Assembly (NCBI GenBank): GCA_021234155.1
Contig: JAJEKV010000083.1
Coordinates: forward strand, 1,072,213-1,136,212
DNA from: Isoetes taiwanensis
Taxonomy: Eukaryota > Streptophyta > Lycopodiopsida > Isoetales > Isoetaceae
Direction of reading: 5' to 3'
DNA: 64,000 bases
A program made the position numbers and the translations under genes. Below are positions 1-16,037 of the stretch, piece after piece. The notes under the pieces are model-generated. The model was given only the letters and a program-made list of their open reading frames with translations, was not told the origin of the DNA and ran no database searches. Numbering within the stretch: the stretch's first letter is position 1; every line of letters starts with the position of its first letter.

Positions 1-3000
1 TACGGTTACGTATTGCTGACACGGAAGTTGGGGTAGCGCACTCGTCAGAATACACCATCATCGGATGAACTAAGTCACGATTTGGGGGATTCTTTAGTAC
101 TCTTTTGTCGCTCTTTTTGGTACTATGTTTTTTGGGTGTATTAATTATGGTTAGTGTTTCCAACTTGCCGCCGTCATACTGGTTTCACACAATAATTTCC
201 ATCACAACTGTGCTGATAGGCTGTAGTTCCATTATCCGGACATAATCGCATAAGCGCAGTTCTCCATATTGTTCCCCAATGTTTCCACTCCTTCGCAGTG
301 CCCTACCACCACATGCTATATAAATTTATACTTTTTTCATTCGGCCTACACCAACAATATATTGATCTTAGCAAGTAATACCCTTCGCTTTCCCAGAAAA
401 TCCAGATTTGGTCAACGGCTGAAATTTTATGCAGAAGGGAAGGCGAGAGCATCTTGATTTTATAAATCAGCAAAGCTAAACGACTTAAGACCTAACTTTA
501 AATATCCAACAAGTGAATAACATCAAGCGCGATGAAGCGCAATGCTTTCACTGAATATGTAAGTGTTGTTCGCCGGAAAGCGCCATAAATTAATGCATAC
601 AATATAGCATATGATTTCATAGTCTATTAAGTGTCGAGTAGCAGCCGCTGGTAATTATTGCGGTGCCGTGGATAATGGCTCGAGGGTTACACCCATTTCT
701 GGACTTAACAAAATTAGCTGAAAATGCATTATTGTTAATATCTTTAAATATTTTGAATCCGTATTATTTAAACATAGACTATCATGTTCCTCCTTAGTTA
801 ATTCATATTATTCTAGGATTATACAGTATTCCACAATATTCTTATATCCTCAATTGTCTTGGTTTTCTACCAATGCCTTAGAGATGACATTTTGTAATCC
901 TCATGAACTTTGCTAGCAAAGGGATCCTCCAATCCTTTTGCTAGCACGGGACTCCATTTACCTTCCGTAGGAGGTAGGATATATATATATATATACACTA
1001 TCTTACTCCGGCATTCAGTACAGTTCCCTAAGTCTTATGTCCCATCCTCTAATCCATGTGTGTTGTATTACCATAGTGGTAAATAATAGTCCATGAACAA
1101 GTTACTGGTCCTGAGCAACCAGTGAAGTTGGGATACCTTTATTTCATGATGCACCCATTCCTAGGGCTTTTAAATATTTTCATGCAACAAATTGTTGTAT
1201 TTGAACTTGGCCCCATGGAAATAATAAGCTAACCCATGTTGCTTTTAGGCTTGATGGAGGTTTGTTTCTATATGATAACAACCAAATAAAAACTAATATG
1301 GTTTAGATTGATTTCAGGTGATGATATAGTTTTTTGCCACTTGATTGGTTTGGTTTTCGCCAAAATAACTAAGTGGTCATAGTCTGGAATCTGAGAGACG
1401 CGTTTCTATCAAAAGTAGAAAGGTGTTGTCAACATGGATCATAATATATAAATATTATAGCAATGGGTAAAGTTGGTTTGATTTTAAAATATATTGCATG
1501 GTATAGTTTTTACCAAGGGAGTAATCATTTGAAATCATTTGGAAACCTTTGTATATGATGTAGTGGGCTGAATCAAGCACAAGCTTCGGCGTATGGGAAA
1601 TTAAAAATATAAAACTGTAGATCTGGAGAATAGAGTTTGATACTGCTTTAGACATTGAAAATGATTCTTAATTTGTTAAGGAAATGAATGGAATGGATAA
1701 AACCTATGCTTGCTGATTATTGGTGGGTGCATGGAGAAGGAGCAACGGTGTATTGTTTACATAAAAGTTACCTATGCGCCTACCATGACAGCTATGTGAT
1801 ATAAGGTTCTGGAAATGAGGCCTTTAGATTGAAAGCGGGATTTAATTTATTGAATACATGGATGGAGAGACCATGCCATAACCATTAGTAATGCTGTGGT
1901 AGTGGTAGGAGGGTGGTGACATTCGACATTCATATACAATTAGATGTCCGGTTACTGATGTCAGTATACTTTGGGCCGGCTGGAGTCTTGATGCAAACCA
2001 TAGCATAAGGTTGAGGTAATGCATATTTTCACGCCACCAGGCGTTATTTACGGTATTTTTATTATCCTTATCATTTTATTATCTTTTATCCTTATTATAA
2101 AGTTTGCGTGTATGTCGCGTATAAAACCCTAAATCCTCACGGCCCAGATTTCACTTAAAATTTTGATCATCCATTTAGTGGTAGGTTACGGCCGTGGCCT
2201 CCATCCTTCCTTCATCTCGCTTATCTTTTGCAGGTTATGTTCATATGTATCGATTTCCGCAGCCGTATCTTCGCAATCTGCGGGCAAACACAGTACCGCA
2301 TCCGCTTAGGTAATGGCGATTTTTGCCTTCATCTTGCTTTTTGCCCGGATGAGAATGGTTAATGAGTTCTCTGTGTTGTTCATACAGCTGCAAAACCCAC
2401 TTGCACCTAAGATGCCAAGAGCATGCTGCCGTGAGCCGCGCGTTGCAGCGATGTGCGAGATGGTACAGGCAAAGGCAAAACCCGTCTTCACGATGATAAT
2501 GGAGTCTTCCATGTAAGTTTGAATATTTTGTTCCGCTTTAAATGTCTCTTGAGGTAGCAAAACCGCATATCATCATCCATCACCGCCAAATACCTTTCCG
2601 TACCAAAGGTGTAGCTCCTACACATTTTGTGCTGAGACCGCTTAGAAAGCCTTTGCGTGAAATTTGATGCTTTAGCTGCTCAAGAGAACTTTGAAAAGCC
2701 TATTTTGTTGACTATCAAGGTCAGGGAATGAGGTATATGGAAACTTCTAAAAATATATTCATCTTAAAGTTTTTCCAAGGTGTTTATCTAAATCAGCATA
2801 CGCTGTCTTGCAGCCGACAAGCATCTTATGCTATTAGATGTAAACAAACATTCTATAAGGCAATACTCCATTGTTTGCCAATTCTTCATGAATGATTTTA
2901 TTATCTTGCTCTGGTATTACGTGTTTGTTAGTTTTGTTTTTCTCCTGGGGTTTTTGAGACTATCTGCCAACCTCCATTATGCTGGCAGCGCTCAAGATCC

Positions 3001-3689
3001 AGGGTCACATGGTTTACCGGTGGTGATGTACATCTGTGGAATTTTATGAATAAATACATTATTTAGAGTATCTTCATCATCAGAACTTTTAAGGTCCATG
3101 GGAAACGGGCTTGAAATTACAAATAGAGCCGTTGCCCACAATACTTTGTGTCGACTTTATAGGCTGCAATGATAGTATTTTTAATTTGCAGAAAGCTAGT
3201 TATTAATTGTATGTTTTAATTCTTTTACTAATCTATTATATTTTGACGGCAGACCAGCGGTCGATAAATGTACGATGTTGAATAAAGATTATTCATCAAC
3301 TTGATGTGAAAGACAACCACGAAGAGAGAGGTAATGGTGGTGCTAAACCTTCTGTGACGCCCCATCGCAAGAACTACTAGCTAGAGTTATATTCAATATC
3401 AAGCATATGAGCCGTGCTTTGTAAGCATAAGCATAAAGTTTATAGTCCGTCGCTGCTTTAGTGGGACATATTCAAGCAATTTATTGCCTGTAAAAACGAA
3501 TTAACCTATCCGCCTATACCTATATTCATGTCAGGTTTTAAAGAGGATTCTACTTTGAAAAATGCTAGATATCACAAATTGTATACTCATGGCTATGCCT
3601 ACCTTTTATAATACGTATTTATATGGGTATATAATTTCAACAATACATAATGCATCGATCCGACGATCAAGCGATTCTCGAGCCGTGAA
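1..3689. other. AT-rich non-coding stretch, no gene recognised
   Basis: Open frames here are short, overlap on both strands and show no recognisable domain. A short (AT)n run lies at about 980-996. I see no tRNA, rRNA or retroelement motif. It may be old, decayed repeat sequence. Confidence 0.5.
912..945. repeat. 14-bp inverted repeat (stem-loop)
   Basis: Arms at 912-925 (GCTAGCAAAGGGAT) and 932-945 pair with one G-T wobble around a 6-nt loop. It stands alone in non-coding DNA; function unknown. Confidence 0.6.
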
Positions 3690-4690
3690 TGAAAGTATGC
3701 AAGAGTTGTGATATAAGTGCCTGCATGCATTGCATGCATTTCTGGCCTTCATCCCGTTAGGGGACGCTACTTTTCTCCTCAAGATTCCAGCTCACGCCAG
3801 CAGCTCTAAGTCTAGTTCGATTTCACGCTATATGCGCCTCTGCATAAGGACCTTTCGGCATTTCCATCATTCTTTTGTTTCTCTTCAACGCTGGACCTTT
3901 TCCAAGCGTGATCCTTCCCCGCTTTATCTCGGCTCTTCTACTCACCGCTGACCCTTTCCCCGCGATCCCTTCCCCGGGCGCTTCTATCTTTCGTGGAGAT
4001 TCTTCTATCCTTCTGCCTGCCTACCTTCGCATTCTCCACTATGGGCAATTTCATCTCGATCGACAAGTTCTTCTTTCAAGCGCGAGCAGGTTATATGAGG
4101 TCAAACAGAGACGCGATCGATCGTACTTTACCGCATCTTTGCCGTATCGGTAGCATGCAAGAGTTAGATGCGTTGCTCGTACTGTGGCTGCATTCGCCTC
4201 TCTATCCTGTATAGGAACGCTATTTTTCCCCGCGATTCTTCAAATTTCATCGGCCACGCAAAGAAAGGTCAGCCATAGTTCTATGCTCTCTCCCTCCCGG
4301 CATTTTGTTTATATGTTGTTCGCTGCGGCACGGTTCAGCCCTCGCTTTTCGAGGTTTTCACTTCTATTGAAGCCGTGGTCTTACGGTGCATACAGCCACG
4401 CTACTTTCTTGGAGCGGGTTTTGGGAAGTTTAGCGTTCTACGCACTAATTAACGCCAGCTTATCGCTAGGTTTTTCCTGAAAACCGGAAGGGCGGGGTTT
4501 TTAACCTTATAAGCCCCAGGCGTATTAATAATTAGCCAAACATCTATGATATTTTGTATTTTGGGTCCGTGTGTTATGACTCGATATTCCTCGGTATTTT
4601 TATTTTTTGCAGTTTATGTGCCTACCCACTCTCTACCATTGTAATTAAGAATCGCTGATGAATAGAAAGCCCCATCCACTACGCAGGTCG
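3690..4690 (+). repeat. Interspersed repeat R1, copy 1 (diverged)
   Basis: The 3' part (about 4450-4690) aligns by eye with 22,910-23,145: both hold a run like TTATCRCTAGG-TTTTTCCT, then GGGCGGGGTTTTT, an ACATCT..TTTTGTATTTTGGG block, and CTACCCAC..ACCATTGTA followed by GATGAATAGAAAGCC. The 5' part (3690-4450) shows TGCATGCATTGCATGCAT and two related blocks around 3760 and 4210. No coding domain is seen. It is probably a non-autonomous or 5'-truncated retroelement; its true ends are not visible. Confidence 0.55.
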
Positions 4691-8180
<3,490 letters not shown>

Positions 8181-11060
8181 AATATTACCAAAGAGCCAAG
8201 AACCTGTCACTTTATCGCTACTCGAGTATGCTTACTACGCCTTACATCCCTCTTTAAGATTACTAAGATAAACTAGAGCAGATTTGCCTACTCTATGTAT
8301 TTCCTTCCAAGAATGCCCAGCCACCCCCATTACCGAGATCTCCACCTGTTCATCCCATCAATTTGAAAATCCGGCCATGATATTAAACCATCCTTTGATG
8401 ACCAAGGAAATCGACATTTCAACGCTAAGAGAGTAGCAGCCCTCAAATGGCTGGAAAGTTATCTCTGCTATATTTCATCAAGGAGCGTCAATAAGGCTTC
8501 AATGTGCAATAAGTTTTCTGGGGTATATGGGGAAAAGTTCTTTTGAGCATTAACGCCGGACCGTAACAAGAGAAACCGCGTTCTGACACATATTTAGATG
8601 AACAAGCTTCCAAGTTTGCGGCAAGGCCGCGAGATTGAAATTGCTAACTCATGGGCGCTTTTTCAGGGTGCATTTGAAGCTCATTATTTGCCTGCAAATT
8701 GCCATGCAATATTGCAAAAACAATGGGACCTTTGTTAAACAGATTAATGAAACAAGTATCCTAATATTGCCATTAAAATTTAGTCATCTAGGATCACAAG
8801 TTAGAACTTGGGGTGAAATACCAACTTAAGGGAAGTTCGAATGGATTGAGGAGGACATATTTGCAGAGTTAGATTTTATTGAACCAACAATATGGAAGAC
8901 GAATTAAAAGCGGTGGAGCTGCAGAACGAAAAAAAGTTGAACCCTCAAGGTCAGAAGTTGAAGTTATATAAGGAGTACCTTCTCGTGGGAATGTCAAGAC
9001 CAAAGCGAAAATTTTAGAAAATAGGGATAAGAAAATGCAGTCGTGGAAGAGCGTAAGACCCGTTCAATGGAGGAATAAAATTATACCAAATGACCAAACA
9101 AAGGAATAACCCAATGACTTCCAAAATAAGATAAAACTCGATAAAGAAAGAAAATTTCCAATCTTGTGAGTTTTGACCACCCAACGCCAGCCGCTCGCAG
9201 AGATTGCTACTAGCAGGTAAGACCACAAACTAATAGACCGCGCCAGGAAGACAGATTTGGACACCGCTAATTCATCGAGAGCCAAATTTTAGACTCAAAC
9301 CGATTTCTCAGATTCTCAAGAAGGAAGCAAGCATTTATTAAGCCAAGATCCTATTTCCGGATATCTTCTTGTTCAAAATATCAACTAAAAAGGTGAGGCG
9401 ATCTAATAACAGAAGTTTCGAATTGAAATAGCAGATTCAGCCTTTTCTCGGACCCAATCGACCCCCTTTGTTCTAGGATCCCAGCTCGCTTTGCCTGAAA
9501 CCGCTTTCATTTGCGCGGGGTCGCGTCGCTATCGCCCATGCCCTTTTAACTTAAATGAATACTGGTTTAACTTAAAATATTAATGTTCCTATCTATACCC
9601 ATTTGAATCATTGCAAGGCATAACCCCTAAGCAATTAGCTATCAGTTTGTGGGATATTGACCTTGTTAAGGGGTTTTGCTCAGGTTGCCCAAAGCCTAAG
9701 ATCGAAAGCCGCAGAATAATCCTTCTCTTCCCTATATTAAACGCCCGCGCACCAGGAAAACACGTCCATCCTTATTCGCTTAAGGATATTTGTTTCTAAT
9801 AACCTCAGTTCCTTAGAGGTTCATTTCAATTCAGTTAGAAATGACCCCAATTCCTGAGGATTTTCATTTCTACCTCTCAACTTCTTTGAGGATTTTCGCT
9901 CTTTCGTTGTGGAAATGACCTCAACGCTTAGAGGTCTTAATATCTTTACAATCTAGTAAAGAATTCCCATGCATCTTTAAATATTTAGATATAAAATAGT
10001 TGCAATATTATTAATAATATGGAGTTCCAAATATAAAAGTTTTGTAGGCTCCGGGGAACTCTTGCCTAATATTCGCAAAGTTCTTCATTCGCCCACCAAG
10101 GAGTCAGACTTCTAGGCTGCACTCTAGAATACCGCATCAACAAGATCTCAGGATGGATGAAATTGAATTTCATGCGATACCTTCGAAGTAAGAGGAAATC
10201 CTCTAGTCTCCCTTATCTTGATGTGTCAATAATATTTTCCTACCTAAACACTTCTTCATCATCTTTAATGCCAGAGGTTCATTGCTCCATTCTCTCTCGC
10301 AGAAATCTCGTATAAATTCTACTTCCTTATAGGGCCTTCCCCAAGATTCCCACATAAAACTGCGCAAAGTTAGTCCATTTCCCCCATATAAATGTAAACT
10401 ATAGCATTCCCCACCACTTCACAACTTGAATGGACCATAATACCTGAAAAGGCTTTACATACCGACACCCATCTTCCTAGACGTTTTCTTTGAAGGTGAA
10501 TCCTGTAATCCATTGAGCTTTTGTAAACTACCCTTTTCAAGCTGGTAAGCTTGAAGCTTACCAGTTCCTCGTTCTTTCTCGGATTCGAAGCTTTTACTCT
10601 CGCAAGTATATCCAAGAAGTTCAGAGGTGGTTTCATCGAAGTGTACTTCCTGTTTAGCAATTGGACTTACAACATTCAGTACCACTTCAAAAGGGAGTTC
10701 TTTGGGTAATCTAAAGGTGTACCGTGTTATTATAGCAAACCCAAGATAAAGATATTCTTCCCATCAAGCCTGCTCAAAGAATATAAGATCTCAAAGATAT
10801 CTTCAATAACTGATTTACATCTCCACCATCCGCCTGGGATGGTATGCAAAGTGGGAATACTTTTAGAGTCGCGGCTCTAAGCTTTTTCTATAAGTCACTC
10901 CCAAAATTTGCTACATTAGGGATCCCCATCTATGATTGCATCCGGCATCCTATGATTCCAAGATTTCTTTAAGAAAATCTTTGTTTATGAGCAGCCGCGC
11001 CGGATTTAAGGCGAATAAAATGAGCTCGGCGACAAAACTTCTGCAAGCGCATCACAGCAT
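8181..11060. other. Non-coding stretch, no gene recognised
   Basis: No domain is recognised. Around 9800-9950 a degenerate series of CCTC..GAGG hairpin-like words occurs, for example GACCTC..GAGGTC. A minus-strand frame at 10,455-10,685 has a Lys/Glu/Ser-rich, protein-like composition but no identifiable family; I do not call it a gene. Confidence 0.4.
10542..10564. repeat. Perfect 10-bp inverted repeat, 3-nt loop
   Basis: CTGGTAAGCT, loop TGA, AGCTTACCAG. It is a short isolated stem-loop with no visible context. Confidence 0.6.
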
Positions 11061-11185
11061 ATAGGAATGATTATGTGACAGATTGATTGAACTAGCAGGG
11101 TGGAGCATAGGAATGATTATGTGACAGATTGATTGAACTAGCAGGGTGGAGCATAGGAATGATTATGTGATAGATTGATTGAACT
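11061..11185 (+). repeat. 46-bp tandem repeat, about 2.7 copies
   Basis: Units begin ATAGGAATGATTATGTGA at 11,061, 11,107 and 11,153. The first two are identical; the third has one substitution and is truncated. Confidence 0.85.
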
Positions 11186-12149
11186 GTGATTAATAAGTAT
11201 TAAGGGATTAGTGACCATATTTTGGCTCCCTTATTACTTGCTGAGTCAAGTTGTTAATGATAAATCTTGCTAGACATTTGAATTAAGAATATATATTTTG
11301 CTCTATTTCTATCAAAGGTTATATGGTTAGTGTTGATCACATCAAAGATGACAGCATTTGATTAAGCAGGAATAAGCCGCATGGATCCAAACAATGTGAA
11401 TAGCCATAGTGAACTTAAACCTAAAGGTTTATTTACTATGGTGACCATTGGAGTTGTGTAAATATTAAACCATTGGAATTGCACAAATTATATTAACAGA
11501 AGGTTGACACTAGGTCAACTATTTCGGGAGGGAACCGAGATTCGAATTCTCGGTCCAATGGCGAGAAGGTAACCTGCACTCTGAGAATGATTGTAGGCTT
11601 TCGGTTAGGCCAGACGACCGGACTAAAGGCTATAAGTGAAATCGAAGATGAATTACAGTTACATTGGTTCGGAGGTCGTTTACCTAAAACTGAAGGATCG
11701 AGGTCTGTATAGAATATGGGATATTTGTATGGTTAGAAGATATTCATTCATAACCATTGCTTTGTAGATATGGTGATTTATTTGATTATGATATGAAGGG
11801 TTAAATATTCCAATGTTTAAGACTACAATTCATGATACTATTTCCATGAATTTCATGATGTCTTGTGATTAATCATTATAATGGTTATTTGAGTAGCACA
11901 AATCTCTGGTTGTTTTCATTGAATCTAAGTGAGTTAATAAATATCTTACATTCTTCAGAGCCAGTGGCGATTGTACACATGAATGAGCGACCGTTGCCTT
12001 TTAACTTAGAAAGCAGGGCCCAGAATCCAGCTCTCATTGGAGGCATCATAGAATTGTACGCTCAAAACTACTTATCTTTCGCACGACAATACGTTGTTTT
12101 GCACTAATTTATCCAAATTGTTTTATTTAGGGAGTACCACGGCATTTGA
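11186..12149. other. Non-coding stretch, no gene recognised
   Basis: It contains a tRNA T-arm-like stem-loop at 11,536-11,552 (rejected as a tRNA, see below) and a pair of CATTGGA-containing direct repeats around 11,445 and 11,470. No coding domain is seen. Confidence 0.4.
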
Positions 12150-12620
12150 TGCCTCATCGGAAGGGTGATTCAAGTGGAAGCGGTGCGTGCCCCTTCGGTT
12201 TGCAGAGCGGATCTGCCTTTGCGGAGGGGTGCACCCACGACGAAAGTGCACCGGATCCTAGATTCCCTGCTCTCACACGATGGGGCACGGGGACACCATC
12301 GAGCCACCATCGAAATCAGCGGTGGCCCGTTGACGAACACTCCGGTCCTCGAGCCCGAACGCAGAAGTACAACCGAATCGCGGTGAGTCGCGAGAGGGGC
12401 GTAGCGGCGGCGACAAGATCCCGCGGATGGCCCGGCCGCATGTTGGTGGCCTCGGCCGGGACATAGAATCTTTGCGAGGCAAGGCGCTACTATAATGCGT
12501 TTGCAACATATTATGACACCCGAGGCGGCATTAGAAGCCTTTCGAGAGGGGCCAGATGCTTGGTTGCACTTCCTCCTCCGATGTGTTACAGCTCTGTTTC
12601 CTCCTCCTCCGATGTGCTGC
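12150..12620. other. GC- and CpG-rich island of unknown origin
   Basis: About 0.45 kb stands out from its AT-rich surroundings: CpG-dense words such as GTAGCGGCGGCGAC and GCCCGGCCGC, with open frames in several phases on both strands. It ends in a duplicated CTTCCTCCTCCGATGTG / TTCCTCCTCCGATGTG motif near 12,565-12,615. I do not recognise rRNA or a known protein. It could be a CpG-island promoter with a first exon, a transposon fragment or foreign DNA. Confidence 0.4.
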
Positions 12621-13265
12621 AGCCCACATCGTCATGAATGTCATACTCACTGTCATTTTCATCTAAAATCTCACTAATTGAATCATCCGGTTAATGCGCC
12701 TCGCCATGGTCTTGCACTCTATTTGAAAGGCAAATAAAACTAATGCACAATGGGCGAGTTCATGAGTAAAATAAATGGAAGGAGCATGAACTTGGTACTT
12801 TAACGTTGGCTGACGCACTAGTGTTTGGACACTTGCCTGTTTGAGTGAACCTACAAGACAACGGTTACATTAAATACATTGGCGTAATGGAACACGACGC
12901 TATGATGCTCTTCGACACGAGAACTAAAGGGAGGAAGAATGATTAACTTAGCAAAGAGGCAGAAAGCATGGCGATTAAAATAGCACATTCCTAAATATTA
13001 TGGAAAAAGAGTGACCCACATTCATGAAGAGGAGCCCCAACTCAAGAAAGGGAGATATTTACAAAAAACCCCTACAATAATGAAAAGCAAGGGGGCAGAT
13101 GCATTTTACCAGAGAAAGGAGATCAATGGGTGGGAGGGAGGGAGGGAGGGAGAGAGAGCACCTTTGTGTTCTTGAAAGGTGCTTCCTGAAAGCCAAGTCT
13201 GCAATGAATATGAATGTGTGCAGGCTGAAGGTCTTCTATATATAACATCTTTGGCCTTGCCCTCC
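12621..13265. other. Non-coding stretch with a short (GGGA)n run
   Basis: A GGGAGGGAGGGA run followed by GAGAGAGA lies at about 13,131-13,158. Nothing else is recognised. Confidence 0.4.
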
Positions 13266-13906
13266 TAGTAGAACGGTTCACTTAAGCGAATCGTTCTACT
13301 ATTGCCAGAAGCTGACAGAGACTATGCAAGGGGAAGAAGATGCGTCTTGATGAGCGGGGGATTCACGGGGGATTCACTCAAGTGAATCCCCCGTTGGAGT
13401 GGCCTTCAAGTGCATTTTTATGAGGGGGGATTAACCCCTGGTTCACGGGCGAGAAAGATTCACGGCCCTATAGATATCGTGCATATTGGAGGATTCACTT
13501 ATGTGAATCCTCCATTGTGCAAAATAAGGTGCACGATTCGCACCAAGCAACTTGCAAGCATGTTGCATTGTGCTTCGTGCTTGGGGGATTCACACAAGCA
13601 AATCCCCTTAAGTGAATCCCCCCAAGCATGCTCCCAAGCATGCGAAGCAAGGACAAATAAATGCTTGTGAAGATTCACTCAAGCGAATTCTCACAAGAGG
13701 ATTCGCTTAAGTGAATCCTCCCAAGCATGCGAAATCAATGCATTAAATGCTGGATATTTTTCACATGATTTTTGGTTAACCAGGGTCGAGGATTAAACTT
13801 AGCGAATCCTCTATAAACGTGGATGCCATGTTATAGGAGGATTCACTTGAGTGAATCCTCACGGTCCACTGGCCCGAATCCAGGAGGATTGGCTCAAAGC
13901 CAATCC
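13266..13906. repeat. Array of about nine short palindromes with a GGATTCACTTRAGTGAATCC core
   Basis: Stem-loops lie at 13,266-13,301 (outer arms TAGTAGAACG/CGTTCTACTA), 13,366-13,393 (13-bp perfect arms, 2-nt loop), 13,488-13,513 (11-bp perfect arms), 13,581-13,624 (13-bp arms, long loop), 13,670-13,691 (imperfect), 13,697-13,720, 13,788-13,811, 13,837-13,860 (11-bp perfect arms) and 13,886-13,906 (9-bp arms, different core). Most share GATTCACT/AGTGAATC next to G-runs. AAGCATGC words recur between them. No coding capacity is visible. Confidence 0.8.
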
Positions 13907-13971
13907 CTCTTGGCACCTCTAGTCAATTTAGGGAGCCAATAAAGTGGGCGAATCATAAGTGAATGTGACCA

Positions 13972-14158
13972 GCGAATAGGTGGTAATCACAACAAAAAGA
14001 GACCCACGAGTAGGTGGGAACCTCGAGTTAAATTGGTCCACGAGTAGGTGGTAACCAAGAACCAAGTTGGTCCATGAGTAGGTGGTAACCAAGAATTAGT
14101 GGCCCATGAGTAGGTGGCAACCACTAGTATGGAAAACCACGAGTAGGTGGTAGACACA
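13972..14158 (+). repeat. Irregular direct repeat, CCAYGAGTAGGTGGTAACC
   Basis: Six copies of a GARTAGGTGG-centred motif are spaced about 32-35 bp apart, with ACC or AACC following most of them. It follows directly on the palindrome array and may belong to the same element. Confidence 0.75.
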
Positions 14159-15360
14159 AAAATCACGAACTTAACAAAATAATAAAGTTGTCAATGGTTT
14201 ATAAAAAGTTTTGAAGGCTAATCATCTTCATCTTAAAGTTGATATTAACGAGTTTCTGAAAGTTGTATTCAATGCAAGTGAGGTCAGTTGCTTCCAAGAA
14301 GGGAAGGAATTGGTATAGTTTAAGGTTAACATCTAATAATGAGCTCGGGGGAGTGGCCAATAGGCAAAATCATATAAATCATGGTTGGGAACAAAAGGCA
14401 AAGGCAAAGGGTTTGCTAAAGAAGGCTAAATTCGGAGGGACTTTTATAATTAGAACCTGAACTTTAATTGGCGATATCTTCTCAACCAGAGATCCGATTT
14501 GGGCAAATTTTACTTTTCTAGAACCAGCTCAGAATCTACTTTCCTAATTGGGGAAATATGTTTTCTGGTTGGTTCATATGAAGAAGATATAGCAAAAATA
14601 GTGACCGGGGATCAAAGAAGTCTGCTTTACTCCTTCGCTCTCAAAGCTTTTCCTAGAGCTTCTGCTGATCTTGTCTAGTAAATTATTACCATCCCCAAAT
14701 CAAACTTTTGATGTATCATATTGAGGACTGCTAGCTCGAGGAAGGAGCTACAAGTGGAAGCTAATTATCAGATATGCCTTATCTTTATGTTGCAGCCTGA
14801 TATTGCTAGCTGAATGGTCCGATTGGATGTAGAGCTCCTTTTAATAAGGCTTAGCTACTAATTTGTGTAAAGGTTTTATATTTGTTCAGGTGCTTAGAAA
14901 AACATTGTATCAGCCAATAACAAAGGAGTCACCATCTAACGCACCGCAAAGTCTTATTGTTAACTTGCAAGACAATACAAATGATTGAAGATTGCGAGAG
15001 GTAAGAATAGCAAAATGCTATCTTTTTTAGATGCATTCAACATGGACTGTCTCAAAAACCATTCACATAAAGCAAAGGTGGAGAATTAAGAATAACAAAA
15101 TGCTATCTATTTTTTAGATGCATTCAACACACATATGGGCTCTCCCCAAAAGCATTTGCATAAAGCAAAGGATTCAAGAAAACATAATCATAATGAGATT
15201 CATGTACATGTGCATGTGGGCTTAGTATCCAAAACCATCGGCATAGGACAAAGGATTTTTTAAAACACAACGGGGTTAAATACATATAATATGCTTCCAA
15301 TATAGAATTAACTCATTGCATTAACGTCAACCAAGTCTTTCACAACCCATGGAGAAGAAT
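14159..15360. other. Non-coding stretch with an 85-bp tandem repeat
   Basis: Units starting TAAGAATARCAAAATGCTATC at 15,002 and 15,087 repeat with an 85-bp period; a more diverged third copy lies at about 15,200-15,260 (CATAAAGCAAAGGATT-like end). The 65-codon frame at 14,263-14,460 has no recognisable family. Confidence 0.5.
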
Positions 15361-15560
15361 AGAATTAAATAGAATGGAATAGAATAGAGTAGATTTTTTA
15401 ACGTCCATCTAAGAGTAATAGGCATGAACCCATACGATGGGCTAGAACAACCCAGAACATCACCAAGCATAACGAAAACATTACAAAGCTTGGGAAAAAC
15501 CCGAACGAAAATGGAGTTGGCCCTTAGGCGGAGACAATCAAATTGAGCTTTAAATTCTAT
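15361..15560 (-). mobile_element. LINE 3' end, 5'-truncated (minus strand)
   Basis: Read on the minus strand it ends with a 7-bp stem-loop (plus-strand 15,427-15,443, arms AACCCAT/ATGGGCT, loop ACG), then TGGACGTTAAAAAAT, then an (ATTCT)n-like tail (plus-strand AGAAT repeats, 15,361-15,390). The same order of hairpin, GGACG box, TAAAA and microsatellite tail is seen at the LINE ends at 31.8 and 48.8 kb. The upstream boundary is uncertain and no ORF is left. Confidence 0.6.
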
Positions 15561-16037
15561 GTAATAATATATCGTTCATGTTATCTAAACATAAGGAAAC
15601 CAATGATTGGATGGCCTGTGGTCTGGAATAACTTTTTTTTTTTTTTTTTTTGTGATCTGAATAGACATTTTCTTTAAACTTGATGTGGCAAATAAATGGT
15701 AAAAGAACCACCCATAGAAGATTCTAAATATCGCGCCCGAGGTTATTTGGTAGTACATCTAAAAATATGGTCCGAGTCTACACCATGCAAAAAATAATAG
15801 GCACAAGCTTAATTATGTTCTATCTCTAGGCTTTAATGGTGATTAGAGGTGGAAGAGCCCCCCTAAGTGACGAGAAATGAATCTACTAGGACTAGGATTA
15901 GGCAGTAGATGAAATTTATGGCCAAGTTTTAAGGTTCTGACCTAAACGATTATGGCGGAGACCCTCGGTGATAAAGGACTTGGCAGGTCACAAGTGACCA
16001 AAAATATCTTCTAAGATTGTGGCCGTAATTCCGAATC

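Noticed and set aside
2306-2560. Overlapping frames of 67 and 84 codons on opposite strands
   Set aside because: No family resemblance, no splice or promoter context; likely chance open frames.
10455-10685. Lys/Glu-rich minus-strand frame, protein-like composition
   Set aside because: Only 76 codons, no domain, and a competing frame overlaps it; not enough to call a gene.
11536-11552. tRNA T-arm look-alike (CGAGA-TTCGAAT-TCTCG)
   Set aside because: No matching acceptor, D-arm or anticodon arm at tRNA spacing, and no A-box upstream; at most a decayed tRNA-derived SINE relic.
12146-12509. Open frames of about 75-105 codons on both strands in the GC-rich island
   Set aside because: High GC lowers stop frequency in all frames; no domain or splice context supports one of them.
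13266-13906. CRISPR-like or terminator series
   Set aside because: Repeats are palindromes at irregular spacing with no fixed repeat-spacer length and no U-tracts.
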